From NCBI GenBank assembly GCA_049596955.1, contig JBMYMD010000009.1:9118-73117 (forward strand): 64,000 nt of DNA, given 5' to 3'. The stretch's first letter is position 1; every line of letters starts with the position of its first letter. This stretch comes from UBA3478 sp049596955. Lineage in GTDB: Bacteria; Bacteroidota; Bacteroidia; Flavobacteriales; Flavobacteriaceae. Shown here one piece after another: positions 1 through 7,901 of the stretch. A program made the translations under genes and the position numbers. The notes beneath the pieces are model-generated. The model searched no databases and was not told the origin of the DNA. It was given only the letters and a program-made list of their open reading frames with translations.

Positions 1-666
1 CCAATCGGCATTCTTGTTTTTTCGAGGCAAGAACTGATACACCAGTCTTGGCCCAAAATCACGAGCTGGATTAATGGCGTAACCCGTTGTTCCTCCTAGT
101 GCGATACCAATAACCCATACCAATATCCCGACGGGAAGTGCATCTAATGCTCCTAATCCAAAATTGGCAACCTCAAGGCCATCAATTTCAATCTTGGGCG
201 CAACAATAAATAGTACTCCAAAGACAAGCATAAAGGTTCCTATGGCCTCACTAAAAAAGTTGTTGTGAAACTTGCGAATAGCCGGACCCGTGCAAAATGT
301 ACCTCGAACAGTATCCTCATCTGTAGTTGCTTTATAGTGGTCCACATACAAAAGATAGGCGAGCCAACTTCCAAGCATAGCCCCACCTAATTGAGCGAGC
401 ATATAGCCTCCTGCCATGGACCACTGAAATTTTCCTGCCACGGCTAAGCCTAAGGTCACTGCAGGGTTTAAATGTGCTCCACTGCTTTCGGCGGTAATAA
501 AAACAGCAACAAAAACAGCAAAACCCCATGCTGAAGTAATCAACACTAGGGGAGTTTCATTTTCACCGTAAGTCTTTTTTAAGTTCACATTTGCTACCAC
601 ACCTGCTCCTAGTAATAAGAGCACAGCGGTTCCCACAAATTCTGCGATTAAAGGATTTTCGATCAT
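1..666 (-). CDS. glpF: Glycerol uptake facilitator GlpF (aquaglyceroporin), 3' end cut off
   Basis: This is an MIP-family channel for facilitated glycerol diffusion across the inner membrane. The reading frame is open from the ATG at 666 to the window edge (222 codons) with no stop, so the C-terminus is missing. Both pore motifs are present: NPA at residues 67-69 (in HLNPAVT) and NPA at 199-201. The second is followed by RD, and an Asp after NPAR is typical of glycerol channels rather than strict water channels. Family members are about 240-280 residues long, so probably only a short tail is lost. The ATG overlaps the glpD stop codon as ATGA, so the two are probably translationally coupled. 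It is the last visible gene of glpK-glpD-glpF, which would import glycerol, phosphorylate it and oxidise it to dihydroxyacetone phosphate. Confidence 0.93.
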   Translation of the reverse strand, partial: MIENPLIAEFVGTAVLLLLGAGVVANVNLKKTYGENETPLVLITSAWGFAVFVAVFITAESSGAHLNPAVTLGLAVAGKFQWSMAGGYMLAQLGGAMLGSWLAYLLYVDHYKATTDEDTVRGTFCTGPAIRKFHNNFFSEAIGTFMLVFGVLFIVAPKIEIDGLEVANFGLGALDALPVGILVWVIGIALGGTTGYAINPARDFGPRLVYQFLPRKNKNADW

Positions 667-2213
667 AATATATATTGATTTATTAGTTGTTCAGCTTTAT
701 TAATTTCTTCTTGCACCCAATCTTCATTTCGGTCTAATTCGACTGCCATAATCTTAGCAATAATAGGCACAAGGCTTAAGGTTTCTTTGGCATTTAAAAA
801 CAAACATCGATTTCTTCTGGCAACGATATCTTCCACGTGCAGCGCCATCTCGTAACGCACGCTCCATATAATTTGATTTTTGCTAAGGTGAAAGTATTCT
901 GAAAGGGATTTATTGTCTTCCTCAGGACCGGTATTTTCGACCTTATCCTTATCTGAGCCGTAAAAATGTAAGGGGTCATCAAAGTTATCCATCTGCATAT
1001 AACCGTGTAATTTGAGCTTCTCTGTATTGCAGGGAATCATTTCTAAATCTCCTACTATAGTTGCTGTATCTAAGGTGTCTTCTGCCATTTTACGGTAGGT
1101 TGTCCATTTTCCTCCAAGGATACTGACTAGACCACTTTCGCTAACATTGACCTTGTGATGCCTTGAAATTTCCTTGGATTTTATATTGGGATCATTCACT
1201 GAAACTAAAGGACGTAATCCTGCAAAAACACTTTTGACATCAGCTCGTGTAGGCTTATTTTTCATGTATAAAGCAGCATTACTCAAGATAAAATCAATTT
1301 CTTCTTCAAGCGCCTGAGGTTCCACTGCAATGTTGTCTAGAGGTGTATCTGTTGTTCCGACAACCACGTGGTCATGCCAAGGAACCGCAAATAACACTCT
1401 GCCGTCTGTTGTGTTGGGGATCATAAACGCGTGTTCCCCTTCTAAAAAAGAAGAATCCAAAACCAAATGCACGCCTTGACTTGCGGTAAGCATTTTTGGT
1501 TTGTTAGGCTCATCAAGTTGTAAAATACCGTCGGCAAAAACTCCAGTAGCGTTGATTAATACCTTGGCTTTAACCTGATGTATTTCACCACTTTCGTTAT
1601 CTCTAATGGTTGCCCCTGATATTTTCCCATTCGTTTTATTGATTTCGATAAGCTCCATATAATTCAAGAGACAGCCTCCTAAATCAATTGCGGTTTGAGC
1701 TAAAGTAACGGCCATTCTCGCGTCGTCAAACTGTCCGTCATGGTAAATGACCCCTCCGTGTAATTCCTCTTCATTCAAATTGTCTAATAGGTCGAGTGTT
1801 TCTTCTTTACTGATCCATGAAGAGGCTTTTAAACCTAGTTTGCCCGCCATCATATCGTAGATTTTTAGCCCTAAGCCGTAGTATAATCCAGCCCACCAAT
1901 GATAAGTTGGAATAATAAAGCTCATGTCTTGTACCAAGTGTGGCGCATTGAGCTTCATCAGTCCCCTTTCTTTGAGGGCCTCAATGACCAATGAAACGTC
2001 ACCGTTTTGTAAGTAGCGTACGCCACCATGTACGAGTTTTGTGCTTCTTGAAGAGGTTCCCTTGGCAAAATCATACTTTTCTACCAAGAGGGTTTTATAA
2101 CCTCGTTGTGCGGCATCAACAGCTATTCCCAAACCACTTGCACCTCCTCCAACGATAACCACATCCCACTGCTCTGTAGATGTAAGTTGACTTAACTGTT
2201 GTTTTCTATTCAT
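663..2213 (-). CDS. glpD: Glycerol-3-phosphate dehydrogenase, FAD-dependent
   Basis: It oxidises sn-glycerol 3-phosphate to dihydroxyacetone phosphate and passes electrons to the quinone pool; it acts at the inner face of the cytoplasmic membrane. The 516-residue product matches the usual aerobic GlpD length. The N-terminal FAD-binding Rossmann motif GGGASG lies at residues 22-27. The central part is a DAO-type oxidoreductase fold, and the C-terminal GlpD domain has its conserved Glu/His/Arg-rich helix near residues 455-478. It sits 4 bases downstream of glpK and its TGA overlaps the glpF ATG, so the three genes form one operon. No transcription factor gene is adjacent. The family assignment is secure. 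Confidence 0.96.
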   Translation of the reverse strand: MNRKQQLSQLTSTEQWDVVIVGGGASGLGIAVDAAQRGYKTLLVEKYDFAKGTSSRSTKLVHGGVRYLQNGDVSLVIEALKERGLMKLNAPHLVQDMSFIIPTYHWWAGLYYGLGLKIYDMMAGKLGLKASSWISKEETLDLLDNLNEEELHGGVIYHDGQFDDARMAVTLAQTAIDLGGCLLNYMELIEINKTNGKISGATIRDNESGEIHQVKAKVLINATGVFADGILQLDEPNKPKMLTASQGVHLVLDSSFLEGEHAFMIPNTTDGRVLFAVPWHDHVVVGTTDTPLDNIAVEPQALEEEIDFILSNAALYMKNKPTRADVKSVFAGLRPLVSVNDPNIKSKEISRHHKVNVSESGLVSILGGKWTTYRKMAEDTLDTATIVGDLEMIPCNTEKLKLHGYMQMDNFDDPLHFYGSDKDKVENTGPEEDNKSLSEYFHLSKNQIIWSVRYEMALHVEDIVARRNRCLFLNAKETLSLVPIIAKIMAVELDRNEDWVQEEINKAEQLINQYIL

Positions 2214-2217
2214 GAAA

Positions 2218-3693
2218 TCAGTGTACCTTTTCTATTCGATTATTCCACATTTCGATAATCTTTTTGGCGTCGTTATCTGCTGAGGGATGAAAGATTTTAT
2301 CTTCTTGCCACATGGTTTTAATTTCGTCTTTTGAAGACCAGAACCCAACTGCTAAGCCTGCTAAGAATGCGGCCCCCATTGCAGTAGTTTCTGTTTCTTT
2401 TGGCCTGACTACTTCTGCATTGAGTAAATCAGCTTGTATTTGCATGAGTAAATTGTTATTACTCGCTCCACCATCTACTTTTAAACTTGAAAACTCAACG
2501 CCCGCGTCTTTTTGCATTTCTACAATGATTTCCATTGACCTCAAGGCTATAGCTTCAAGAGCTGCTCTAGCGATATGCGCATCTGTAGTACCTCTAGTGA
2601 GTCCAATGATTGCTCCTGTTGCATTTGGATTCCAATAAGGCGCACCCAAACCGGTAAGGGCCGGAATGAATGTTACTCCACCGTTGTCTGCAACACTTGA
2701 AGCCAGTGCCTCGACTTCAGGAGCACTGTCTATGAGACGTAACTGATCCCTTAGCCATTGCACCAAAGCCCCAGCGACGAAAATACTTCCTTCAATGGCG
2801 TATTCCACCTGGTCTCCGATTTTCCAAGCAATTGTGGTCAACATTTTATTCTTAGATTGAACAGCCTTTGTACCTGTATTCATGATGCAAAAGCATCCGG
2901 TTCCATAAGTGTTTTTTACCTCGCCTTCATTCCAACAAAGTTGACCGAACAAGGCGGCTTGTTGATCTCCTGCAATACCGCTGATGGGTATAGCCGCACC
3001 CAAAACTCCTGTGTCTGTATGGGCGACTATTTCTGAGGAAGACACAACCTCGGGCATCATGTTTTCAGGAACATCAAGCAATGTCATGAGCTCATTATCC
3101 CACTTAAGCTCGTGTATATTGAACAGAAGTGTTCTACTTGCATTGGTCACATCTGTGATGTGCTTTGAACCTGCGGTTAATTTATAGATCAACCAGCTGT
3201 CAATGGTACCAAAAGCGAGGTCTCCCTCTTTTGCTTGTTGACGCAATTCATTCGATTGATCGAGAATCCATTTGATTTTTGTGCCTGAAAAATAAGCGTC
3301 TAATACCAGGCCTGTTTTTTGAACAAATAAATCAGCCTTACCTTCTTGTTTGAGTTTTTCGCAGGTAGCACTTGTACGACGATCTTGCCAAACAATAGCC
3401 TTGCCTACTGGCACGCCTGTTTTCTTGTTCCAAACTACTGTAGTCTCTCTTTGGTTGGTAATTCCGATTGCAGCTATTTCTTCTAGACTTGTATTGGCAT
3501 GTTGAACTACCTCCTTAATCACCTTGAGCTGGGTATTCCATATTTCTTCTGCGTCGTGTTCGACCCATCCATTTTGAGGAAAGTACTGCTGAAATTCTTG
3601 TTGAGCAGTGGCTATTTTTGTCCCTTTTTTATCAAAGAGAATGGCTCTTGAACTTGTGGTTCCTGCATCAATGGCAAGTATATACGATTTCAT
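2218..3693 (-). CDS. glpK: Glycerol kinase
   Basis: This cytoplasmic FGGY-family kinase phosphorylates glycerol with ATP to give glycerol 3-phosphate, which traps the substrate entering through GlpF. The N-terminal phosphate-binding motif DAGTTSSRAILFD is at residues 9-21. TYGTGCF lies in the middle, and the second FGGY domain carries the adenosine-binding GGASNN motif. The length of 491 residues is close to the usual figure of about 500. It is the first gene of the glp operon, 4 bases ahead of glpD. The 150-base divergent gap to the gene at 3844 should hold its promoter, but I found no convincing full match to the Bacteroidota consensus there. Confidence 0.96.
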   Translation of the reverse strand: MKSYILAIDAGTTSSRAILFDKKGTKIATAQQEFQQYFPQNGWVEHDAEEIWNTQLKVIKEVVQHANTSLEEIAAIGITNQRETTVVWNKKTGVPVGKAIVWQDRRTSATCEKLKQEGKADLFVQKTGLVLDAYFSGTKIKWILDQSNELRQQAKEGDLAFGTIDSWLIYKLTAGSKHITDVTNASRTLLFNIHELKWDNELMTLLDVPENMMPEVVSSSEIVAHTDTGVLGAAIPISGIAGDQQAALFGQLCWNEGEVKNTYGTGCFCIMNTGTKAVQSKNKMLTTIAWKIGDQVEYAIEGSIFVAGALVQWLRDQLRLIDSAPEVEALASSVADNGGVTFIPALTGLGAPYWNPNATGAIIGLTRGTTDAHIARAALEAIALRSMEIIVEMQKDAGVEFSSLKVDGGASNNNLLMQIQADLLNAEVVRPKETETTAMGAAFLAGLAVGFWSSKDEIKTMWQEDKIFHPSADNDAKKIIEMWNNRIEKVH

Positions 3694-3843
3694 ACTATTT
3701 ATTTAGTCGTGTAAGTTGTGAACAAATTAGAAAAAAAATGGCACATGAGTGTTTAGGGTAAATAAAGATTTGGTTGGGTGTGCAAAGTATTTTTAAAAGA
3801 TTGAAAATGCTGTACATTTAGGTACTTAACTAATAAATGAATT

Positions 3844-4155
3844 ATGAAGTCTCTAAATGAAAATTGGTTCGTTGTCACTTTAATTGCTGTAATTTTTGGA
3901 GTGCTTGGCTATTTATTAGGCTCTCGAACTACGCATCAATCTTGTAAAATGCATGGGGATGACCATCCAATGCATATGGAAATTCACAAAAAACACATGA
4001 TGGGCTCTGAAGGAGAAAACGTCTTTATTTGGAAAAGTGACGAGGGTGAAGAATTAAAATTAGGCGAACATAGTGCTGTAGAAATTGTTGTTGATTCCAC
4101 TGCTGCTGACGGTGAGAAAAAAATAAGAGTTATGGTTAAAACCGAAGAAGATTAA
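3844..4155 (+). CDS. Small single-pass membrane protein with a His/Met-rich segment
   Basis: I do not recognise this 103-residue protein. It has one N-terminal transmembrane helix (about residues 7-26), followed at once by a stretch rich in His, Met and Cys (about residues 31-55, beginning HQSCKMHG). The rest is acidic and predicted to be soluble. The His/Met/Cys spacing resembles extracytoplasmic copper- or other soft-metal-binding segments, but that is only an inference from composition. It stands alone, divergent from glpK, and its stop overlaps the stop of the converging DUF2490 gene by 4 bases. No metal transporter or metalloregulator lies nearby to support a role in metal handling. Confidence 0.75.
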   Translation: MKSLNENWFVVTLIAVIFGVLGYLLGSRTTHQSCKMHGDDHPMHMEIHKKHMMGSEGENVFIWKSDEGEELKLGEHSAVEIVVDSTAADGEKKIRVMVKTEED

Positions 4156-4823
4156 TTTCGGTTCCAATCAAAATTATATTTCAATCGTATCACGTGATAC
4201 TTTTGTTTGAGCATTGTCACGTCTTTTGAGGTTTCTAGAAAATACCTCACCCCTAATTTTTGATTTTTTGAAATTTTGATACTCGTAGAGAGTCCATAAC
4301 GATATGATTTCTCTAAATCTCCTTCTATTTCTTTGATGTATTCTACAAAAAAGGTAGGATCATAAGACCAATTCTTAATGTTCAATTCAAAAGAAGGTTT
4401 AAAACGAATCGCTTGCTTGTCTTTGTCTAAGCCTTGGAGTGAATTTCTGTTCTGATAGGCCGAGCGAAAAGCCAGCTTACCGAGCTTAATTTTTTGCTTG
4501 AATTCTGCAGCAAGCCTGTATCTAAAGAAGCTTTGATACCCTTGAATGGCACCGCGATTGTCATTTTTTCTCAAAAAGCGAAACTGAGCGGATAAATCAA
4601 TTTTTTTAGAAGGTTTAAAATGAACATCTGCTTCTGTAAAGAAGTTGTCTATTGTCTCGTAATTTTCTTTCAATCTCAGGTTTTGACTTAGGCCTAGTTC
4701 CCACTGACGTGCAATTGGAATGTCAACCCCTATTTCGGTCCACAATTTGTTACTGCTTTGTTGGGCTTGTAAATTAAATACCGCCAAACAAAAAGAGAAA
4801 AATATGATTTTGTACGCTTTCAT
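4152..4823 (-). CDS. DUF2490-like outer membrane beta-barrel protein
   Basis: The 223-residue product has a Sec signal peptide (about residues 1-20, ending LQAQ). The remainder is made of alternating amphipathic strands with aromatic girdle residues and a C-terminal strand ending in an aromatic-rich segment (YNFDWNRN), as in outer membrane barrels. The pattern fits the DUF2490 family of Bacteroidota, whose function is unknown. Its ATG shares one base with the stop of the upstream DUF4956 gene (TAATG), which suggests translational coupling and a joint role of an inner membrane protein and an outer membrane protein. The 3' end overlaps the converging gene at 3844-4155 by 4 bases. Confidence 0.75.
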   Translation of the reverse strand: MKAYKIIFFSFCLAVFNLQAQQSSNKLWTEIGVDIPIARQWELGLSQNLRLKENYETIDNFFTEADVHFKPSKKIDLSAQFRFLRKNDNRGAIQGYQSFFRYRLAAEFKQKIKLGKLAFRSAYQNRNSLQGLDKDKQAIRFKPSFELNIKNWSYDPTFFVEYIKEIEGDLEKSYRYGLSTSIKISKNQKLGVRYFLETSKDVTMLKQKYHVIRLKYNFDWNRN

Positions 4824-5422
4824 TAGTAATACAGATGAACTGTGATTTGATTTAATACTTTATCGACTTTGGCAACTTTGTGATATTTAATGACACACCC
4901 TAATTTTTGCTCTTGAAGTTCAACTTCTCTGGCAACATTTTCTTCTAAATTCTCCATGTCATAGGGGATCATAAGCTGTAGCTTTTGATCTGCAACACTA
5001 GGCGTTCTGTTCTGGCTTTTTGTGGAAGGAGGTTTTTTTAAAAATTTCTCTCCAATAAAAATGGCGCTCAACACGATGATATTCACTACCAAAAGTTCTA
5101 GTGTGTTAAGAAAACCTTCTGAGAGTGAATTAATAACGGTCATGCCAATAATGACAAACAAATAAGTCATTTGATCGTTATGAAGGGGTTCAGTTCGAAA
5201 CCTAATAATGCCAAAAATAGCGAACAGACCAAGTGCCATTCCCAAGTTTAGGTCTAAGTTTTTAAGCGTGTAACACAAGAAATAAATCACCAAACTGATG
5301 ATTAAAAAAGTAAAAGAAAGCACTTTTAAAATAGCCTGCTTTCTAATCATTACAATAAGTGAAGCTATAAAAACAAGATTAATGATAAACCTCGTTCCCA
5401 TATCTAACCAATCAAATATCAA
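4823..5422 (-). CDS. DUF4956 family integral membrane protein
   Basis: This 199-residue protein has about four transmembrane helices in its first 125 residues and a soluble C-terminal tail of about 75 residues. The segment FGIIRFRTEPL between helices is the most recognisable DUF4956 signature. DUF4956 genes often lie beside VTC-type polyphosphate polymerase domain genes, but none is present here. The partner is the DUF2490 barrel gene, coupled through a TAATG stop-start overlap. The function is unknown. The pair may span the envelope, with DUF4956 inside and DUF2490 outside, but this is inferred from arrangement alone. It is divergent from alkB across 79 bases. Confidence 0.78.
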   Translation of the reverse strand: MIFDWLDMGTRFIINLVFIASLIVMIRKQAILKVLSFTFLIISLVIYFLCYTLKNLDLNLGMALGLFAIFGIIRFRTEPLHNDQMTYLFVIIGMTVINSLSEGFLNTLELLVVNIIVLSAIFIGEKFLKKPPSTKSQNRTPSVADQKLQLMIPYDMENLEENVAREVELQEQKLGCVIKYHKVAKVDKVLNQITVHLYY

Positions 5423-5501
5423 TGTTTAAACTTTTAAGAATTAAACACAAATTAAAGCATTTCAAACTTATTTGTATATTCCGTGCTCTTAAAGATTGAT
5501 T

Positions 5502-6533
5502 ATGAAAGACTTAAAGTATTTGTTCGCCTACACTATACCCATGGTGACCGCGATAAGTATATATGCTCAAGGGGTGTTTACTTTTGCCACTCCAATTTAT
5601 GCTTTCATTGTAATTCCTGTTTTAGAACTGATCATCAAAGAGCGACATGACGATTTTAGCGCCGAAGAACTCAGTTCGAGAAAGCTCGATCGATTTTTTG
5701 ATTTGTTATTATACCTCAACATTCCCTTTGTTTTTGTGCTTCTTTTTATCGGACTGAATAAACTTTCTGTTGAAACCTATACCCTATCTGAATACATTGG
5801 CTTAGTGCTATCGCTTGGTATATTACTAGCGACTAATGCCATCAATGTAGCTCATGAACTGGGGCACCGTAAAGACTTGTTTGAGCGAAGTTTAGGAAAA
5901 CTCCTTCTACTGCCTTGTCTTTATATGCACTTTTATTTGGAACACAACTTTGGGCATCACACTCATGTAGCAACCCCAGAAGATCCTGCTACTTCTAAAA
6001 AAAACCAAAGTGTTTATCATTTTTGGTTTAGCTCTGTCATTGGGCAATACATCAATGCATGGAAGTTGCAACTTCGACTTCTCAAAAACAATAAGCGCTC
6101 TTTTCTATCGGTATACAATGACATGATTTGGTACCACTTCTTTCAACTTGTCTACCTGTTAGTGATTGCCTATTTCTTTGGATTGACCGGGATGTACTTT
6201 GCTATAGGAGTAGGTGTGCTCTCCTTTATATTTTTGGAGACCATCAACTACATCGAACACTATGGGTTAGAGCGAAAAAAGCAGGCCAACGGACGATACG
6301 AAAGGGTACAGCCGCACCATTCGTGGAATTCAAATCACCTGATTGGTCGTATCGTCTTATACGAACTCACAAGACACAGTGATCATCATTTCATCGCGTC
6401 TAAAAAATACCAAATACTCGAAAATAAGCCTGAGAGTCCGCAACTGCCCTATGGATATCCGACCTCAATACTGATTTCATTGGTCCCCCCACTGTGGTTT
6501 GGACTAATGAATAAGCGTCTTCCAAAGGCTTAG
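5502..6533 (+). CDS. alkB: AlkB-type membrane non-haem di-iron hydroxylase (alkane 1-monooxygenase family)
   Basis: It is an integral membrane hydroxylase expected to oxidise terminal methyl groups of alkanes or related lipids using O2 and electrons from rubredoxin. All the di-iron His motifs are present: HELGH at residues 118-122, EHNFGHHTH at 147-155, and RHSDHH at 291-296. The AlkB hallmark NYIEHYG is at 249-255. About six transmembrane helices surround these motifs and the length of 343 residues is typical. The frame is also open from a TTG at 5496, but the ATG at 5502 gives the usual N-terminus. No rubredoxin or rubredoxin reductase gene is close by. In marine Bacteroidota such genes can be solitary, so the physiological substrate is uncertain. 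Confidence 0.9.
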   Translation: MKDLKYLFAYTIPMVTAISIYAQGVFTFATPIYAFIVIPVLELIIKERHDDFSAEELSSRKLDRFFDLLLYLNIPFVFVLLFIGLNKLSVETYTLSEYIGLVLSLGILLATNAINVAHELGHRKDLFERSLGKLLLLPCLYMHFYLEHNFGHHTHVATPEDPATSKKNQSVYHFWFSSVIGQYINAWKLQLRLLKNNKRSFLSVYNDMIWYHFFQLVYLLVIAYFFGLTGMYFAIGVGVLSFIFLETINYIEHYGLERKKQANGRYERVQPHHSWNSNHLIGRIVLYELTRHSDHHFIASKKYQILENKPESPQLPYGYPTSILISLVPPLWFGLMNKRLPKA

Positions 6534-6538
6534 CCTTT
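6524..6538. terminator. Short inverted repeat at the alkB / lipoprotein convergent end
   Basis: AAAGGC and GCCTTT form a perfect 6-bp stem around the loop TTA, overlapping the alkB stop codon and the stop of the small lipoprotein gene on the other strand. The position suits a shared terminator, but the stem is short and no long T-run follows, so it may be weak or fortuitous. Confidence 0.3.
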
Positions 6539-6695
6539 AATTTCGAACTTTTGCGTATTTGTTTGAACCTACGTTAGGAGGTAGTTCAATTTTATTGGTC
6601 ACTTTAGACGAAACGTCTTTTGTTGATGCACAAGAACTGAACATAAAGAGAACAGCTAAGGCAAAAAATGCTATAGTTATCGGTTGTTTAATCAT
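6537..6695 (-). CDS. Small lipoprotein (52 residues)
   Basis: Reading the minus strand from the ATG at 6695 gives a 52-residue product with a textbook lipoprotein signal. It starts MIKQPIT, has a hydrophobic core of about 14 residues, then FSSC with the acylated Cys at residue 22. The mature part is only about 30 residues and ends KYAKVRN. I do not recognise its family. The gene begins 15 bases after the stop of the GroES-like gene on the same strand, so the two are probably co-transcribed. The signal peptide and operon position support a real gene despite its small size. Its role is unknown. Confidence 0.7.
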   Translation of the reverse strand: MIKQPITIAFFALAVLFMFSSCASTKDVSSKVTNKIELPPNVGSNKYAKVRN

Positions 6696-6710
6696 ATTTG
6701 AAGATAAGAA

Positions 6711-7082
6711 TTATTCCTGTGATTCTCGTTCTACAAGTAGGATAGCCGATTGAGGCACAATGAAATACTTCTCTTTTTTAAAGCTAACTTCAAAGGAACT
6801 GTTTTTTAAAAAAATAGCTAAATCTCCTTCTTCAATTTGCAAGGGAAGATACTGAACCTCTTCATGTTCGTTCTTCCATAGCTCATCGGGCTCTACGGGA
6901 TTAGGAAGTGCATAACCTGGCCCAACTTTAACTACAAATCCCTGTTGAATTTTTTCTTTTTCACGAACACCAGGAGGTAAAATCAATCCACTATCTGTTC
7001 GCTCAGATTCTGATAAGGGCTTAATCAAAACGCGATCGCCAATAACATGTAGATTGTCAAACGAATGAATTTGATTTATCAT
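6711..7082 (-). CDS. GroES/Cpn10-like protein
   Basis: The 123-residue product has the Cpn10 beta-barrel pattern. An N-terminal strand DRVLIKPL (residues 16-23) is followed by a mobile-loop-like DSGLILPPG, and the C-terminal strands end KYFIVPQSAILLVE. True GroES is about 95 residues. The extra length comes from an N-terminal extension and an insertion near residues 55-80, as in the diverged GroES-like family of Bacteroidota that is not encoded with groEL. No groEL lies in the window. It may be a specialised co-chaperonin or a structural homologue. It precedes the small lipoprotein gene by 15 bases and is divergent from the TauE/SafE gene across 93 bases. Confidence 0.8.
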   Translation of the reverse strand: MINQIHSFDNLHVIGDRVLIKPLSESERTDSGLILPPGVREKEKIQQGFVVKVGPGYALPNPVEPDELWKNEHEEVQYLPLQIEEGDLAIFLKNSSFEVSFKKEKYFIVPQSAILLVERESQE

Positions 7083-7175
7083 AAATTGAAAGGCTTTGAT
7101 AGAAAGGCAAAAATAATACGAATGCCTTGAACATCAACTTTGTCTTTTTGTATTATTGTTTGAAATTTCAAAACT

Positions 7176-7901
7176 ATGTTTGAAAATTTTTGGATTGCTG
7201 CTGGTGCTGCCTTGCTTTTAGGTATTTCCAAAGCTGGTATCAAAGGAATCTCTTCTGTTTTTGTTGCTGGAATGGCTTTTGTGTTTGGAGCAAAGGCTTC
7301 AACAGGTATTCTCATGCCACTGCTAATCTCCGCAGATATTGTAGCGGTCTGGTACTACCAAAAACACGCCCATTGGAATTACATTAAAAAATTAGCTCCA
7401 ACCATTGTTTTGGGAATTCTTATTGGAGTCATATATGGACAGCAAATTGAACAAGAATCCTTTAAAATAGTAATGGCATCTATCGTGATTATCAGTGCTA
7501 TTATTATGGCCCTTATGGATCGCATTACTTCAAAAACAGTGCCCTCTCATTGGAGTTTCGCAGGAATAATGGGCTTGAGCACAGGTTTTACCACCATGGT
7601 CGGTAATTTGGCTGGTGCTTTTTCAAACCTTTATTTTTTGGCAATGAGGGTGCCCAAAAATGTGTTTATAGGAACAGCGGCTTGGCTGTTTTTTTTAACC
7701 AACCTTTTCAAGGTTCCTTTTCATATATTTTATTGGAAAACCATCAATGTCAGCTCTTTTAACATTAGCCTACAACTCGTTCCCTTCGTACTGATCGGGT
7801 TTTTTGCAGGAATTAAACTAGTCGCTCTTATCAGCGAAAAACACTATCGCAAACTTATTTTGCTATTTACCGCACTGAGCGGACTCGTCATTCTCTTATA
7901 A
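7176..7901 (+). CDS. TauE/SafE family anion exporter
   Basis: It is an eight-helix-type inner membrane protein of 241 residues, with the two half-repeats typical of TauE/SafE (formerly DUF81). Recognisable features are the first-helix segment GISKAGIKG (residues 17-25) and the matching motif FTTMVGNLAGA at the start of the second half. Family members export sulfite, sulfoacetate or other small organic anions. Substrate cannot be read from sequence. With sulfatases encoded 5 kb downstream, a link to sulfur metabolism is possible but not shown. The stop codon ends one base before the stop of the converging CocE gene. Confidence 0.87.
   Translation: MFENFWIAAGAALLLGISKAGIKGISSVFVAGMAFVFGAKASTGILMPLLISADIVAVWYYQKHAHWNYIKKLAPTIVLGILIGVIYGQQIEQESFKIVMASIVIISAIIMALMDRITSKTVPSHWSFAGIMGLSTGFTTMVGNLAGAFSNLYFLAMRVPKNVFIGTAAWLFFLTNLFKVPFHIFYWKTINVSSFNISLQLVPFVLIGFFAGIKLVALISEKHYRKLILLFTALSGLVILL

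Noticed and set aside
332..529. 65-residue ORF on the minus strand
   Set aside because: It lies in another frame of glpF, whose NPA-containing frame is clearly the coding one.
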